NCBI RefSeq assembly: GCF_002078875.1
Contig: NC_034412.1
Coordinates: forward strand, 16,623,323 to 16,687,322
Length of the DNA stretch: 64,000 nt
Reading direction: 5' to 3'
Origin: Numida meleagris
Lineage: Eukaryota; Chordata; Aves; Galliformes; Numididae
Shown here: in pieces, positions 25,248 through 40,250 of the stretch
How the letters are laid out: each line of letters opens with the position of its first letter
Numbering within the stretch: position 1 is the first letter of the stretch
Notes under the pieces: generated by a model
What the model saw: the letters and a program-made list of their open reading frames with translations, nothing else
The model's database searches: none
Told to the model about the DNA's origin: nothing
Program-made: the position numbers and the translations under genes

Positions 25248-28200
25248 ACCACTCTGAAATCTGTTCCCAGGACAGGTTATCAAGCAGATGGGTTTTGGAT
25301 TAGTGGAACAATTCAGCTATAAATCTCCTTTCTACCAATCAGCGATTCCTTCACATCATTCTCAGCCCATGCTCTAAGTTTTCCAAATCTTTGATGGCTC
25401 TTATTGCCTCCAAGAAAGGAAGAGGCAAGACCTTACTGACACGGACAATAAGAGCTGCATCATGTAGGTTAATACTGATATCAATGGTGACTACATGTCA
25501 CAGGTCTGAAGGGCAGGTAGGCAGAGCAGGGGTGCCTAGACGTGGCGTGCATCACCACTGCCTCGCTGCAGGTTTAGAGTATCTTCTAGATTAAACTTTT
25601 TCCATGAGGAGGACAACTGCAGGAGAGAAAGGCTTCTACATTTTGTAAACAAGCAGACATATTATTGCTCATAACTGTAAATCATGAAGCAACAACTGAT
25701 CAATTAGAAAAGATGCTAACAGTCAGCTAAGGTCTCACACAGTACATCTAGGCCACAAGGCACACTAGCTGCTGAGCCACACGTAGAACTATTTGTAACA
25801 ACAAGTGAGGTCTCAGATCTGTCACCCTTCCAGCGAGCAGCCCATGCCAGCTTATGAATCAGCCATCACAGACTACATTTCCAGGTGTAACATTACAGGC
25901 CATAAGCTGCCTTTATGTGAGGGTGTAGAACATTTTGAACTCCCTTGCTGACATTTCAGCCTGAATTTCTTACTCCTCAGACTTCTTCCACATGCTTATG
26001 CCCCTCAGAGCCCACCAGTCTCACGCTCCTGTTGTGGTGTCCTTTGAAGATGACCAAAAAGAAAGGAGGGGCAAGATACTCTGAAGAGGGAGAAAGGGGT
26101 TCTCTGAAGAGCCAAAGTGCACTTGGGAAGGATAATGGAGGTCACAGAGGGAGCGGGGAACAGTGAACGCACATTGTAATTAGCCCACCCAGATCGTTAA
26201 CTATTGCTTTCTCCATGACATTCTCCCTTCTTCAGGTCAAGAGGGTTACCTGGTGATCCTCAAATGCTTTGGGAACCTAGCTGAACAACACTGTGCTGAT
26301 TTCACTGAGGAAAATGAGGCAATGAGATTTTATTTCCTCTACAGATAAGGGTCTGTCTTCTAGCTCTAGAGCTTTCCTAAAAATGAGTCAGATCTGAAAT
26401 TGAAACTCAGCAGCAGCAGTAATGCCAAGTGTTATGCTTTCATTTACAGATTATAGGTCTTGCCTACATTTAGCTCACTTTATAGATGAGCCCTCGGCCA
26501 GAACCACAGAGGTGCACTGGCCATCACAGGAAGGGACACACTCAGCAGTAGCCAGAAGCCCACAGCAGCCCCATGGTGAGCACGTGCAGGGGCTCTGCTG
26601 CCAGCCCAGCCACCGCCTCACTGCTTTACCGCTGCTGGGCCAACCAAAGTGACTTCACCAAAACACTCAAAAGAGCAGAATGAGTTTCTACCAGATGATC
26701 CTCTGCAGAACATGGCTACGGGAGTTTGTCCCGTACAAAAAATCTGCCACAAGACTTAAGCCCTTTTGCAAACACCAAGAACTCGTTGCCACAATAACCT
26801 CCTGTGCTCTCTGCTACCCAATGGTGGAGAGGCACAAAAACATCTTAGCAGCAAGCACCTAGGGCATCACCCATGTATGTCCTTGTTTTCCTTTGATTTT
26901 AATGGGCTTTGGATCCACCTTGGTAAAAGTAAAAAGGATTTATCAAAAAAATGACCATAAGTGTGGCCCCAGCAGTTACCATCACACATTTTCACAAGTG
27001 AACTCGCTGAAACTCTGATTTCTGGGTGTTTTAACACAAGGATTTTTATTGCCTAGCACGGCCCAGCCCTTCTGACATGATGGCCTGTGTCTGTAACACA
27101 GTGGGTCTGACCTAGATCCATAAAGTAGAGATGTGGTTTGCCACCCTGCTTAACTCCTGCTTCACACCGAGGAACTGCAGACCTCAGGTGCTGTGTGAGA
27201 TGGAACACAAAGAGGAAACAGTCTAACAGTAAGAAAAAGAAACATGAAGAAAGTGAAATGAGAGAGTTAAAGTTGAAAATCAATTTAATAAAGTCAAGAC
27301 AAAGTTACTCTAAGCTAAATAACTCAAACATTTTATTTATGTTTTACATAATATTTGTTAAAATGAGTCAGATGCCAAACTTAATGCAGAAGCAGTTATA
27401 TGCTTTGTAGGCTAACTGAAACGATATCTTTCTAAAATTATGTTGTTCTACTTAGACTACTTTCAGCTGCCTTAATTTATTCTGAAAAGTCCAGAAAAAA
27501 AATTAATCAACACCTATGAAAAATCCACACGCATCATTGTCACTAATTAAAGAAATCTTGACAAATTTTGCCATTATTAAGACAAGGCAAAAATAATTAC
27601 CACAAACCATTATGAATACTTGAAAATACCCAGGGAAATGCTTTCTTTCGTTTGTTCGTTTCCAACACCACTGAAACACATTTCCATTCAGTAAATTTCA
27701 TCAAAATGACAAAATCCCCACATTCTGAAGTGGACTTTTCAAATCTAGCAGATTCCCCACGGCATACTCCTGTTCTTCCACAGCCTCACTTCTGAGCAAA
27801 GCAGTCATCACCTTTGTGCTGCAGTCACCACGACCACACTGAATTCCCTCATGGAAGCAAAGCAACAGATACTAGAGCTTCTGCCTTTTAGAGACTCAAA
27901 ATCCAGCATTCTCACACCAGCGGTCCCCTGTCAGAAGAAACTTGACCTGTGTGTGCTGGGGCAGTATTCCTAAGCTCTAAATTAGGTCAGCATTGTGCTT
28001 GGTGTTGTGCAAACACGTGCACAGGCAGAGGAAAGGCAGCCTGCTGGGTGACTCCGGCACCCAAAGCAAGGCCGCGCTCGCAGCCAAGGCACGTTCGTGT
28101 TGGTGAGACTTTGGCTCCCCAGCTTCTGTGTCACATTCAGAGATGGAATGTAAATTACTCTGACAATTTGGAAACAAGGTTTAACCACAGAGTCTGGCCA

Positions 28201-29729
28201 AAATTTACATCTCTGAAGTCCTCGAAAATAGAACTGAAGAAGAGTGAGAGCACAGTGCAAAAAAAAAAAAAAGAGTAATTTAAAGGAAGTAAGCATTGGA
28301 GACCCAATTTTTCACACACATCTGGAACTGGACTGACAAAAAAGAAATCACTCTACCATATTAAATAAGCATAATATAATTTTGTATGTATATATATTGC
28401 AGTGGTGTTGAATGGATTAAGTGACCTAATAAGTTTCTCCCATTTCTGCTTTCTAATATTCAGATCCTGCTTTTTATTATCATTTTTCCTTTAAGTAGCT
28501 TGCAAGCGACCATGCCAGCATCTTACTTCATTGATCTCAACAGGATACTCCTTAAGAGATGCATTTATTCACTTGGGAACATAGCAGTGTAATCAGCCCT
28601 GACATCTCAACAGCCTGATCACAAACACAGAGTGCTCTATGTGCTTTTAAGGGAAAAACATCTCTAAACCACCAGCAGAAAACATCTGAGATGTGAATTT
28701 TGCAGGAAACTCATGGATATTTTGTTAAAACGCAGTCCTGACCAATGCAAGCATGAGTGCCAAAAGCATGCAAAGTCAAAAGACTGATGTATTGTTAGCG
28801 GCACTTCTCATTTAGCCAAAGGGCAATTTTGCCCCCGTTTGCCTCATGATATTTTCCACATACCTGCCTCCTTGCCATATTCCCACCTCTTCCTTCCTCC
28901 AAAAAGCAAAAACAAACAAAAAAACCAAGGGAATGAGGACTTCCAACTACCTCCCAAAGTGATCCAACATACTTTACTCTCACACTTTACTCTGACTCAG
29001 TCCTGCCCAACTACTTCTAAAACACTGCAGCTGAGTAGTTCTGCTACTCAGTAGTACTGATTAATAAGCACAAAGAACTGTGTATTTATAAATTAAAACA
29101 CCACTAATTTGAGCCCACAGGCAGTAGGGACCAGATAAACAGAATCAAAAATCAAATCCTTCCTTCTCCTTTATATTTATAAATGTCTTCTTGGGCCTGC
29201 ATGTGTTTGTAGTTGGCTAATTTACCCGTATGAATTCCTGCTTTACCTCAGGAAAAAAAAAAATACTGCAATTGCAAGGTTATCTACTACAAGAATGCAT
29301 ACAGCATTTTCTTTCAGTATCCTACATATGATGCAAGAGGGACAGCCTCAAAAAGAGCCACTATAAATTTTCCATAAACCACATCAGGAATATCTGTAAA
29401 GATCTGCTGAGAGATCTTAAACGTTTCTGAATTCATCCCACATTCCTTTACCCCATCTCCCCATAGGACTGTGCAGCTGGAGCATGAGCTCAAACCATTC
29501 CAGAGGAGCTGAGTGCAAATAAAGATTTTTTTTGGCACAGGTCCCTCCTCCCCTGATTTCCCAGTGAATGCTTCTCACTGTTTGCTACTGAGAAGAGACT
29601 GTTAAAGCTAAGAGATTGGACTTCAGATCTTTCAAATTGTACCAGCAGCTTAAGAGTCACTGCTTCTCTCACCTTTCCCTCCTCTATCTTCTCCAAGCCT
29701 TCTCTTCCTTTCCATATGTCACAGTGAAC

Positions 29730-29751
29730 AAAAAAAAAAAAAAAAAAAAAA
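29730..29751. repeat. A22 homopolymer in intron 5
   Basis: Pure run of 22 A on the plus strand. No flanking retroposon body was recognised. Confidence 0.9.
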
Positions 29752-30315
29752 CCAACATGCAATCACATCTCTAAAGTAGTAAAATATTTTTACAGTTTTT
29801 CTCCTGGCTACTCAAGACTTCTGAGCCCTTGGGTCTTCTATTTACTGAAGCTGTGATGAGCTTTTTACAAAAGCTTACCAGAGGGTTGACATCCCTAGCC
29901 TATAGAGTGAGGCCCCACACTGCTGCCAAATTCATCTGGTTCATCCAGGACTAAAAATAAGCCTGACGTGGGAATCCAGAAGTGGCCAGAGAAGACACTA
30001 CCCACTTCATTCCTTATGCGTTGTTTGTTACAGAAACCGTAACCACACTTCTCTGAAGCTCAGAAGGAGCCTTTGATCTTTATCTACAGTGGGGAAAATT
30101 TCACTTTTGGAATTAGCCCCCAGGTTGATTCAGTAAAAATAGGCCAGAGACCTGAAGAGTCTATACTGCAACTTAATGATGGCTTAATGAGTTTCTATTG
30201 GAAGTTTATGAGTTTAATTCACAGTATGGAAAGCTGTAACTTCATGTTAAAGAGGATCACTTCTTTTTTCTTTTTCTTTTTTCTTTTAAAAAGAGGGCCA
30301 CTCTAGACTTTGGGG

Positions 30316-30333
30316 ACTTGACTTAAGTCAAGT
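30316..30333. repeat. 18-bp perfect palindrome in intron 5
   Basis: ACTTGACTTAAGTCAAGT is exactly self-complementary. Each half contains a TCAAGT core resembling NKX2-type sites. Confidence 0.85.
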
Positions 30334-33186
30334 TTTTGAGTGGTAGATGTTGAACGCACAACACCAACTAACTTTTCCCTTCCTGATGCATCTAACGTGC
30401 AGAAAAGAGTGTCCTGTTTCCACATGACATCTCAGCTCAGACATGAGGGAGAGACTCCCGGGGACCTTGAGCACAAAGGCACTGCAGGAGGAATTCTAGG
30501 GAGTATTTTAACTTCTTTTTACATATAGTGCTTAAGTACTCGTGATAATTATAGTTATACATCTTGTGATTCTTGCAACATGGAGCTCATTTTCAGTTGC
30601 TTGTAGCTTTCAAAAAATTCCCCTTAGGGGCTGAAACATTCTAAATTTGATCTGAGCCCAGAGGTGGCTTTCCCCACCCTCCTTCAACCATCCAGCTTAG
30701 AAACATGTGCCCAGCCACCCTTCAGCAGTGAGAAAAAAAACAGTTTGGAGGTTTAAGACTCTTTCTTTCATGAGCATTTAGAGATCACCTTGGGAATAGA
30801 AGGAAAGAGGATGTGGCAGAAGTGGCAAGAAAAAGCAAAACGTGGAGGGACTGAAAGAATGGCTCATTCGTTCCGTTGTAATCAGTTAAGTATCAATTAG
30901 CTAACTTCCTAGACAATGTAAAACAACTCTCTGAGATATGTCATTATAGAAAATCCCATTAGAAAATCTCAAGAGAAGAAAATAATGTCCAGGTCTCACC
31001 CAGATTCAGGCTGCAAAGAGTACATGATACCCTTGTACACTATATTTAATCAAGTAGCAGTCAAAGAGATCTTTGTGTATATATCCATATAAAATTTGGC
31101 ATCTCTGATCTCTGTCATACTGTTACCAAAAAAGAAGTGTGACTAAGAAAGCTTGAATGCTGCATCAGTATGGCTCTCCAGCCCTCTCAGGCTCAAGTCT
31201 CTTAGGGTTATTTCCTTTCACAGGTCTTCTTTTATTTCATGCCCATCATAGGTGGCTATTTTAAGGGGCTGTAGAGAGGTGCTGAATGCTGATAAGGAAA
31301 ATCCTGTATCCCTTAATCCACTGCTAAAACACTCTGCCAGCCCTTCAAGGGTACCAGACAGATGGAGTGCACTACGAAACTACCCACAGGCTGGCTACTT
31401 CAACCCCGGCTCATCTCTAAGCCAGAAAGGTTTTGTTCTGGTGTTTCAATCATTGATTGACTGGGAACTTTCTTCCATGCTGGGTTAGGCAAAATATCCA
31501 TATGTCAGAGGTACTGGGGAATTTGTGTGGCTATAGATCATAGGAGTGGTGTGAGACAAGATGTGTCTCAAGGGAACCAAGGAAGCCATAAGGAATGTAA
31601 AAAGTCACAGGGTTAAAGCCACATTAAGACAGCTGTTATGTTAATGAGAGTTCTGCTTTTCTTCTAGCTGTGGGTCATTGATTTAGAAAAACATGAACAA
31701 GGTCTTTTTCATTTTATCGTATTTTTCTGCTGAAGCTAAAATAAACCATCATATCCTACATCCAGTTCGTCTTGCTAACGGGACGTATGTAGGAAGCTCT
31801 TTATTATGCTTGTGCATGGATGATTTCCAGGGCTTGATTTGGTCTTACCTGTCCAAAGTTTAGATACAAAGCTGTTTTGCAAGCATTATGCCTAGTAAAC
31901 ATTTTAAGAAGATAGTCATGCGCCACTGAGCTTGCCCTCCAGACAAATTCATCCATACATCTGATTTTCTCTCACAATCATAACAAACACTTGCAAGAAA
32001 TTCTGTCTGAAGTCTTCTGCAAAAACATTTAGCAGGTAAAACTGACAAAGTCAGGATTCTTCAAGACATATACTCAGTAAATACAGGCAGGCTACAATAG
32101 GCATGCCTGTCTTACAAGGTCAGAGGGATATTCTGAATCACCTATTTCAGTTTGCAGAGTCTGAATGCCTCAGGCTGAGCTTCAAGGGTCAAACCATAAA
32201 AACAGTTTCACCAAAGCAGCCAAATTCACCTGGATCCTTAGTAAGAGCACAAATTATCACTCATTTTTCTTGTCACCCAACCACGTACTTGCTTACAAAC
32301 ACTTCCACCTTGGATTGATTTAAACTGGACACTCAATTAGTGAAAGAGCATCAGAGGATTCTGCCTGCAGTATTAAACATCTCACAGGACACGATTCTGT
32401 GTTGTGAAATAGAGCAAGTCTTAATCTGATCCTGAACTCCTAGATCCAGTTTATTCTAGAATTATTTGGCTTCTAGTTGCCTATTTTGGACATCTGAAAA
32501 TCTAGGTTCATGCTTCTTTTTTTTAACTTAAACCAACTCCATTATTTTCTCCTCCAGCACTTGTTTTAGACAGTCCAGATCTACATGAAGCTGTGAAGAC
32601 CTAACAGTTATTTGAGGGTTTATTTTGCTTTGAATTAAACAGACAGTGGGTATAAAAAAGTTGTTACAAGGCTTAAATCAAGTCAGCTTCAAAAGTTAAC
32701 CTAATAGTAATCTGTAGATACTGCACCAGTTACCATGCTCGCTTGCATGGCTCTATAAACACATTATCCTTCTAAAAATGTTTTTCTCTCCTCCATTAAT
32801 GCCTGAAAGACCCAAACAACAACAGAAAAAGCTAGTTAAATAAGTTTAAACTGGCACAACAGCTGAACTGATTATATGGAGAGCGCTGTCAAATGCGTAA
32901 AACAAACAAACTGGGATAACAGACCTTCTTCTATGATGGCTGACTACTTTATTTATGGTAGATATGGAACAATTACTGCAGAAAACACCAAAAAAAGTTT
33001 TTCAAAACTGTTGTTTTAAAAAGTTGGAAAATCATTGTCTATGTACAGATGTAAAAACCCCTAAGGCTAAACATGTCGTAGCTTCATGTTTTCCTTCTAA
33101 CTTAGAGCAGGATCGTGTGAGAATATTAAAGGACTGCCAAGTTAATAGAAAAGGAATTTCCCTTTGTTAGACAGCTTTTAAATTCA

Positions 33187-33396
<210 letters not shown>

Positions 33397-36300
33397 TCAA
33401 AATAAAAAATAAAACAAAAATTAGTTTTAGTTCAGGAAGAAAAAATTGATGCATTGTTGACACCGTATGTGGAAAAAGTGCTTTTATCTCCATGACTCAG
33501 AACTGAATTGGCAAACTTCAAAACGGCAAATAAAGGGAGAAACAAATCAGAGTTAAATGTTACATCATGCAAGTGTGCTCAAACCAAAAGGATTAGCAAT
33601 TCAGTTATGAGTTGGGCACTTTTTTCTGACCCCAAAATATATAAGGACCTCTAGAAATCTTTTTGAGTGAATGAATTATTCAGTTTCTTCATTTTAACTC
33701 CAATAGTTTCCAAGTTTAAAAACTTGGAGCAGTTCTTAGATCCAAACAATCAGACATCAGTATGGCCTTCTTCCCTTATCTTCTGCGCAGATGCAAACAT
33801 CTGTCACACCGTGTGCACTTTGTAACTTAAACATTCTGACTCTATAAATGCACATGCATGAGACTTTCCCTACAGATCTATAAGTAAAACCTTATTGCTG
33901 AAATGGTTATGGAAATGACGACAAAGGTATGGGGAGCAGCAATGAAGAAATTAATTCTCCTACACATTCAAATATTTCCTTATGTCTTGTGTAGTATTTG
34001 TCCTACACTCTGAATGGTATTGGTGTATCTTGGAACATTTAAGCATTCCTCTCATTTGCAACTTATTTACCTGCCTTAGGACCACCTGATAACCTTAGGA
34101 CAGTCCAGACAATTGTTAACTCAAAAAAAAAAAACAAAAAAAAAAACACCATGTACAGAAAAGCCCTGTACAAATAGCTCAGAACAGTATTTTTTTCTTG
34201 ATTCTTCCAGTTACTAAAGTAAGGAGATACATGAGAGAACCAAAACTGAAACACAGAGACAACTTTACTTCCTTTGCCTTACAGTTCTTCATTATTCCTC
34301 CCAGCTTTGGGAGGCTTCTCAGGACAGACAATGACTGTAGGCAGGTGCAGGTGTGTGCCAATGGCTCAGCCTCCAGGAACCATTCCAGGATGTGAGCACA
34401 GACCAGCCCAGGTGTTGGACCAGAGGTCTCTCTCACTGGGCCCTGAATTGGTGCTTAAGGAAGGTCATCAAGAAACAGATCATGTACAGCATATCCACTC
34501 CCAAGACAGGGACTACCACCCCTTGCAATCAACCATTTAAAGAGAAATGAGAACCAATGATCTGCTCTGATCACTACACTTCACATAAAAGGATAAGCCA
34601 TGCCCAGAAAACTGTATCTTATCAGATCCATTGATCTTTCCCCCACTTCCTTGTTGCCTGTCCCAAGGCACCATTTGCAGATCTCCAGACTCTCTCTTCA
34701 AGTCTCCTAGAAAACTGAGAGATTCGGCTTCAAAGGCATGATTTTAGCACCTCGTGTAGTTTATTTAATCTTTTGGAAATGAAGGAACACATGGAGACAC
34801 AGTGAGCGTGAGCTCACACACACATAGGAAGCAAGATCCTGGCATCACTGGAGGCTGGTAGGGGCTCATGAAGGCAGTGGCATGCCAGGTTTCGAGCACT
34901 CACCCCACATTCAGCTGCCCCTGCACCAAAGCCCTGTGGCACTGCCCTAACCTTAACTGACAATGGAGTGAACACCATCCACAGCCCAGTTGGGCTGAGC
35001 CCGTAGCTACAGCTATAACAAGGGCAGCAAAGCCTCTTCTAGTACACAGCCACATTCCCTTTCTCCAACAAACTATAATGGCCAACAGACACCAAAAGAA
35101 AAAAAAAAAGGAAAAAGAAAAGACTACCAAAGCCAGTCTTCACTTGTATCTGCTGCTGTCCCAGGCAACAAGCATTCCTTCCTCCTCAAGCCTTCAAGGG
35201 AAACCACCTAAAGAGGGCAGACACTCCCCAGTGATGATGAAACTGCTTGATCTGTGGAAATGCAAGCATTGCTTCTACTGCTTCAATAATTCCAAATAAA
35301 TTATTGATAGAGACATTGATTTAGAATAATCTTCTTAACATGATTTATTTGAATGTAACTGAGAACACAAAGCTAGAACAGAAACCACTGTTCTTCAAGC
35401 TCCAGCTCAAACCCTTCGCCTCGTTCAGTTATAGCTATCTTCCATTTCCAATTTCACTCAAGCTGTTTGAACTAATAAATACACATAATCTGTTTATTTA
35501 GACTTAAAGCACTGGAAAGAAAGAGTGCTTTTACAGACAACTCCACTGAAGAGTTCATGAATTTCTGCATATGAAAAAAATAATAATTACTCTAGCCAAG
35601 AGGCTCTTACGTGAAAGCTATCTTCATTGTCCAGACACAGTAAATATTTTGGACCCAACATACACAAGGCATCAGCAGAAACCCCCACAGACCTCAAAGT
35701 AAATGCACCGTGGGAACATTCAACTCTGAGTCTTTTACTTGTGTGGAAGCTTTGCCCCAAATAAGACTGAATTTAGCTGTTTCGGATAACATTGTCCCTC
35801 ATGACAAAGGAGAATGAGCACAAACATCCTATCCCAAGTAGTTCAAGCTCATTCCTTCTAGAAGTGGCAAATCTAGGGCATCCGAGGATAAACGACACAT
35901 TGAGATAGTGACACATCCCAAATCTTCAGTTGGAGACCCAACCCAAGTGAGTCAGTGACACCTGCCTTTCTGGTTCAGAAACAAAGAAAACACAGGACTT
36001 TTTAAAGAGATCATTTCCCTGTGTTGCCTCAGATACTCATGGCACCCACACGTGCCTGAGTGAGGCAAGCTAACTTAAATGGTGCAATTTAGAGTGGATA
36101 TTTATCACTCTATGTCTGACCTGAACACCCTCAACTAACTGGGTGGGGCTATCAGGAGGACTATAATGATCTTTCTAAAAATGTTTCAGAAAGATTTAAT
36201 AAAAACTTGTGATGCTTCCCTGCACCCTCTGTTCACACAGCAGTGGGAACAAAAAGCTGACTTGATTTCATTTTAATTTACTTTACAATAAGCATTGTAT

Positions 36301-37914
36301 GAAACGCACAAAGATACACCAATCAGAAAAAAAAAAGCTGAACAAATCATCCAAGAGTCCAGATAACATGTCTAACACAAATGCTAACATTTAGAGATAA
36401 AGTAATAAAACTCAAGTAGGGAGAAAATACATATCCAATTGAATGGCTTTCATACCCATCTGATTTCATCAGTATTACCTCTGCCAGGCCTGGCTACTAT
36501 GAGCAGCCTGACTGAAAACTGACTTCTTTGTCCTGGCTGATGCGCGATATCAAAAATCAGACAAATGTAATCTCAAAACAGTAACTACACGTCTGTGCAA
36601 CAGACTACACTATTTTTATTTCCCATGAAGTGTTTTTAAATAGCATTAGTTTTAAGGAAGTTTCTATCCTTTTTTGTTGTTGTTGTTATTAAAATACTAT
36701 TATTAAATCTTTATATAGGTGAGAAGCCTACCAGAGCATTGGCTAAGCACACAAATTGGACAAACCTTAGCCTTTGCAGTATTTATTTGCCATCAGCTCT
36801 ATAGCCACAGCCCACAGGCCCTTTTTCTGAGCTAACAAAGGCACCAACTTCCACAATATAACACTGCTCAGCATGGGAAAAGGTGGTTTTTTTTAGCTAT
36901 TTCCACCTCCACAGACCCACACCTCATGTATCACTAACCTTCACAGCTGTCCTAATGATCTCAGCACTCCAACCCTGCAGGCTGTAAGCACAGCTCCTGG
37001 CCTCCCTCCTACCCCCATGGAGCACCACGGGGGTGGCAGCCCAAAGCACCACCAGTAGCTGAGCCGTGACGTTTAATTAAGGAAGAAATTACAGCATTAA
37101 AGGGCAATCATTTGTCCCGCAGCCCCTCGCGACCTGCCTGGTGGCCTGAGGAGAGGCTGCATCCTGGTTAGTGCAATGGCAGGAGGAAGGCCCCGCTCAG
37201 CTTCACAGGTCACGTGGAACTCTGCAATTATCAGCTTTCCAAACACTGTAAATAGACGTGTCGGGGCAAAAACCAAATGACAAAATAATGCACAAGAGGT
37301 CATTCCCTGGATTGTTTCTCCTCTCAGCAAGACATTTCATTTGAATAATTAAATAACAAAAACATGACAACCATTTAAAAACCATACATGATGGATGCAG
37401 CACACCACACTCTGCAGAGGTGGGCAGAGGGCCATCGTCCTGCAGCCTGCCATGGCACAGCTTCTCTGGCAGCCGCTTAATAAAATATTTCACAGCCTTT
37501 TCTTCCGAGCCCCTAGACAGGTTCTGTCTGGCCACAGGTCTGGCTAGAACACGGCACGAGCTGTGCAGGCTGGGCTCCCACCACCATGGCCATGGCCCCA
37601 GTACCTCCCATGTGTCTGCCACGCTGCCGGGTGCTGCTGGGCAGGAGGGGACGCGAGTGACCTCCAGCGTGTCAGCTCGGGTGCAGGCGAGAAGGAGCAC
37701 GGCAGGGCTGCCACCCCCACACAGACCCGCGGCAAATGACAAATGACACTTTCTCTTTGTGATCTTTGGGATTTTTGTTGACTTATTTGGAGGCTTTTGT
37801 TGGGTCCTAAGAAATGGCCTGTGGCTGAGGCCCATTCTGCCGATTTCCACGCTCCATCTGTGGTATCCATCAGCAGGGCCCTCGCCCGCATTCAGGGCTC
37901 TGACACCTGCCTGG

Positions 37915-38070
37915 CAGGATCCGGGCGGCACAAAGGAGGCGGCCAGGCCGGCGGGCGGGGGGCCGAGCGGCTGGGGGAAGGGGACGTGCAGCAGGGGTTA
38001 ATCCACGCTCCCCAGCCTGAAACCAGCACCTGGAGACGGCCCCGCAAGACCTCTGCCCACGCCGGGGCCC
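37915..38070. promoter_or_regulatory. Short CpG-rich patch in intron 4
   Basis: About 15 CpG in 150 bp of very GC-rich sequence, including GGCCGGCGGGCGGGG. It is too short to call a CpG island. Open frames on both strands in this area reflect high GC and lack recognisable protein domains. Confidence 0.35.
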
Positions 38071-39399
38071 AGGGCTGTTGCAGAGGAACAGAAAAGAGAG
38101 GAAGAAATGGAAGCCATGGCAGGGTCTGGGCCACAAGACTCACCCCGGCACTCCCGACAGAAAGGCCTCTACTCTCAGCAAGGCAGGATGCTCCCCCTTG
38201 GACCCCAGCTTGTGCTGGGGCAGGCCTTCAGCAGCAGGCACGGGGGCAGTCAACAGACCAGAGACACTCCATGAGTTCTTTCCTTCCTCAAAGTAAAATC
38301 CACAGGAAAATAAAACAGTGACATTACTTCCTACCAGTGCCTCCCTACCATTCTTCCCTCTCCTCCTGCTATGGGCAGGCATTTGCATACAAAATATAAT
38401 TAAAGCTCTAGAGTCAAGCAAGCATCCCACTGCCAGCTCTCCGCTTTCCTGTGTTTTCTGGGTGAAATGCGAGGCCAGGTTCCTCTCCCCCTCCCCAGAC
38501 CTTGCCGCCATAGCAAGGGGCCATCAGGAAGGGCATGGCCTGCCAGCTCTGTGCCTGTCAAACTTGGGCAAATGAGGACTGACACTCAACAAATCCCCCA
38601 GTACCGCAGCCCCTGTGCAGGCTGAGAAGCAGCCGTGAGCATGGCCGGCGGTGGGGACAGGTGATGGAGGTCTGTGGTTGCCACCTGTGAGCTGTTTTGG
38701 ACCCTCAGCAGCCAGATGGCACCTTTAGCTGAGATCTAGCTCAAAGTTTAGAAAAGCACCCCAAAACTGAGGGCTGCTGTGCTCCTACCAAAGCACTTTT
38801 GGCAAGCTTAGCAGGGTCCCAAGCTGCAATGCTATCCAGTTCACAGGGAGATTTGGCACCCCAAGTTTTACGCTGCTAAACCGCAGCCCAGGGCTTGTTA
38901 GCAGTCAGACTCCTCTGCTTTGATGGAAAAGCAAATTTCAAAAAACAAAGAACAACAAGAAGCCACAAAAGACTCCAGTGGGGTTAAGATAAAATATGCT
39001 AATGCTACTGCATGTTCCTGCTAAAAAAAAGTGAAAAATTAAGATCAGGAAGCACATGAAAAACTATTCTCCATTTTGCAAGAAAGCAACAGAAAACTTA
39101 GTACCATGTAAAATACAAACTGTATTTTACATAAAATTGCTTTTAACTTTTTGACTGGCATTTTGACTATGATATATTTAAAAACAAGAAACAAAATGCA
39201 AAAGCAGCCCTATGCTATAGACATGAATATCGCTCATCTAACAAGGATTAAGTCACACTTCAATTCCCCCTCTGAAAACTGCTGCTATTTGCAAAGGGCA
39301 TACTTACAAAAACATTGTAAATGGCTTTTTTAAAACTCCACACATACTTCACAAAAGTCTTAACTGAGAGAATGAGAGAAATGGGAAGAAAATTTGTTG

Positions 39400-40250
39400 C
39401 TGTTTAACTAAACTGATTAATAAGAGAAATTAATTGGTTAATGGAATTGGCAAACAGCAATTGCATTTCCTATGAGCTGCTAGTTGGAAATTCAACATAG
39501 AAAGGGAAAAACAGCCACAGCAGTGATATAAGTGAGGTGCTGGAGAGGAGTGGATGGTATTTTTATTTTGGTTGGACTGATTCACATTGAGAAATGTGCT
39601 TTGTACAGCAAAGTGAAAAAGGAAAACAGTAGCTGCAGTAAAAGGAAATGGCCAACAGTGACTTTTATTTACAATTACCAAGAGACAGGCTATTATTGAC
39701 CATATGTGCCACAATCGCCCTCCTTATCATGGGGCTGGCCATCATGTCCATTGGGAGCTGTTAATGAACTGGGTAATTGAGCTGCTGACATGTGTTACCA
39801 AAACAAAACAATAGGAAGAAGAGACAAATGAACATTTTATTTGCCAATCAGAGTAGGTTCCGCTTTTCAGGGAGCTGTGCCTAAGTAAGTGACTGAATAC
39901 ATAAAACAGTGCATTGAAGGCAAGCAGATGCATGCACAATAATGGTTAACTGACAGCCTATGGCCCATCTGTGCTTAACATTTTGTTAAAGAAATTACTT
40001 GACTTGCTAAAGAGACAAATCATACAGCTGCCCCAAGTGCTGCATTATAAGAGATAAATCATTAGCTAAACTGTTTCATGCTTAAAATGACAATGCATAT
40101 TAACAGTTATGCAGGAACATTTTGTCAGCACAGCTTGATGCAGTTATAACTTAGAAAAAATGTGACAGCTCATAGCTATTCAACGATTTCAGCTTAGAAG
40201 AGGATAACAGCACTGTGAAAACAATTCAACCACACAAACAATAGATAATT
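39400..40250. promoter_or_regulatory. Candidate conserved regulatory block in intron 4
   Basis: About 850 bp of unique, AT-rich, repeat-free sequence with homeodomain-like TTAATTGGTTAATGG near 39430, a SOX-like ACAATAG (39808-39814) and a CCAATCAG box near 39845. The texture resembles vertebrate developmental non-coding elements. Function is unproven. Confidence 0.25.

Noticed and set aside
29730..29751. Poly(A) tail of a processed pseudogene
   Set aside because: No recognisable coding sequence or target-site duplication flanks the A22 run.
37203..37931. Longest open frame of the window (242 codons, minus)
   Set aside because: It lies in GC-rich sequence with long frames on both strands, shows no domain or plausible composition, and crosses AT-rich non-coding-looking sequence at its end.
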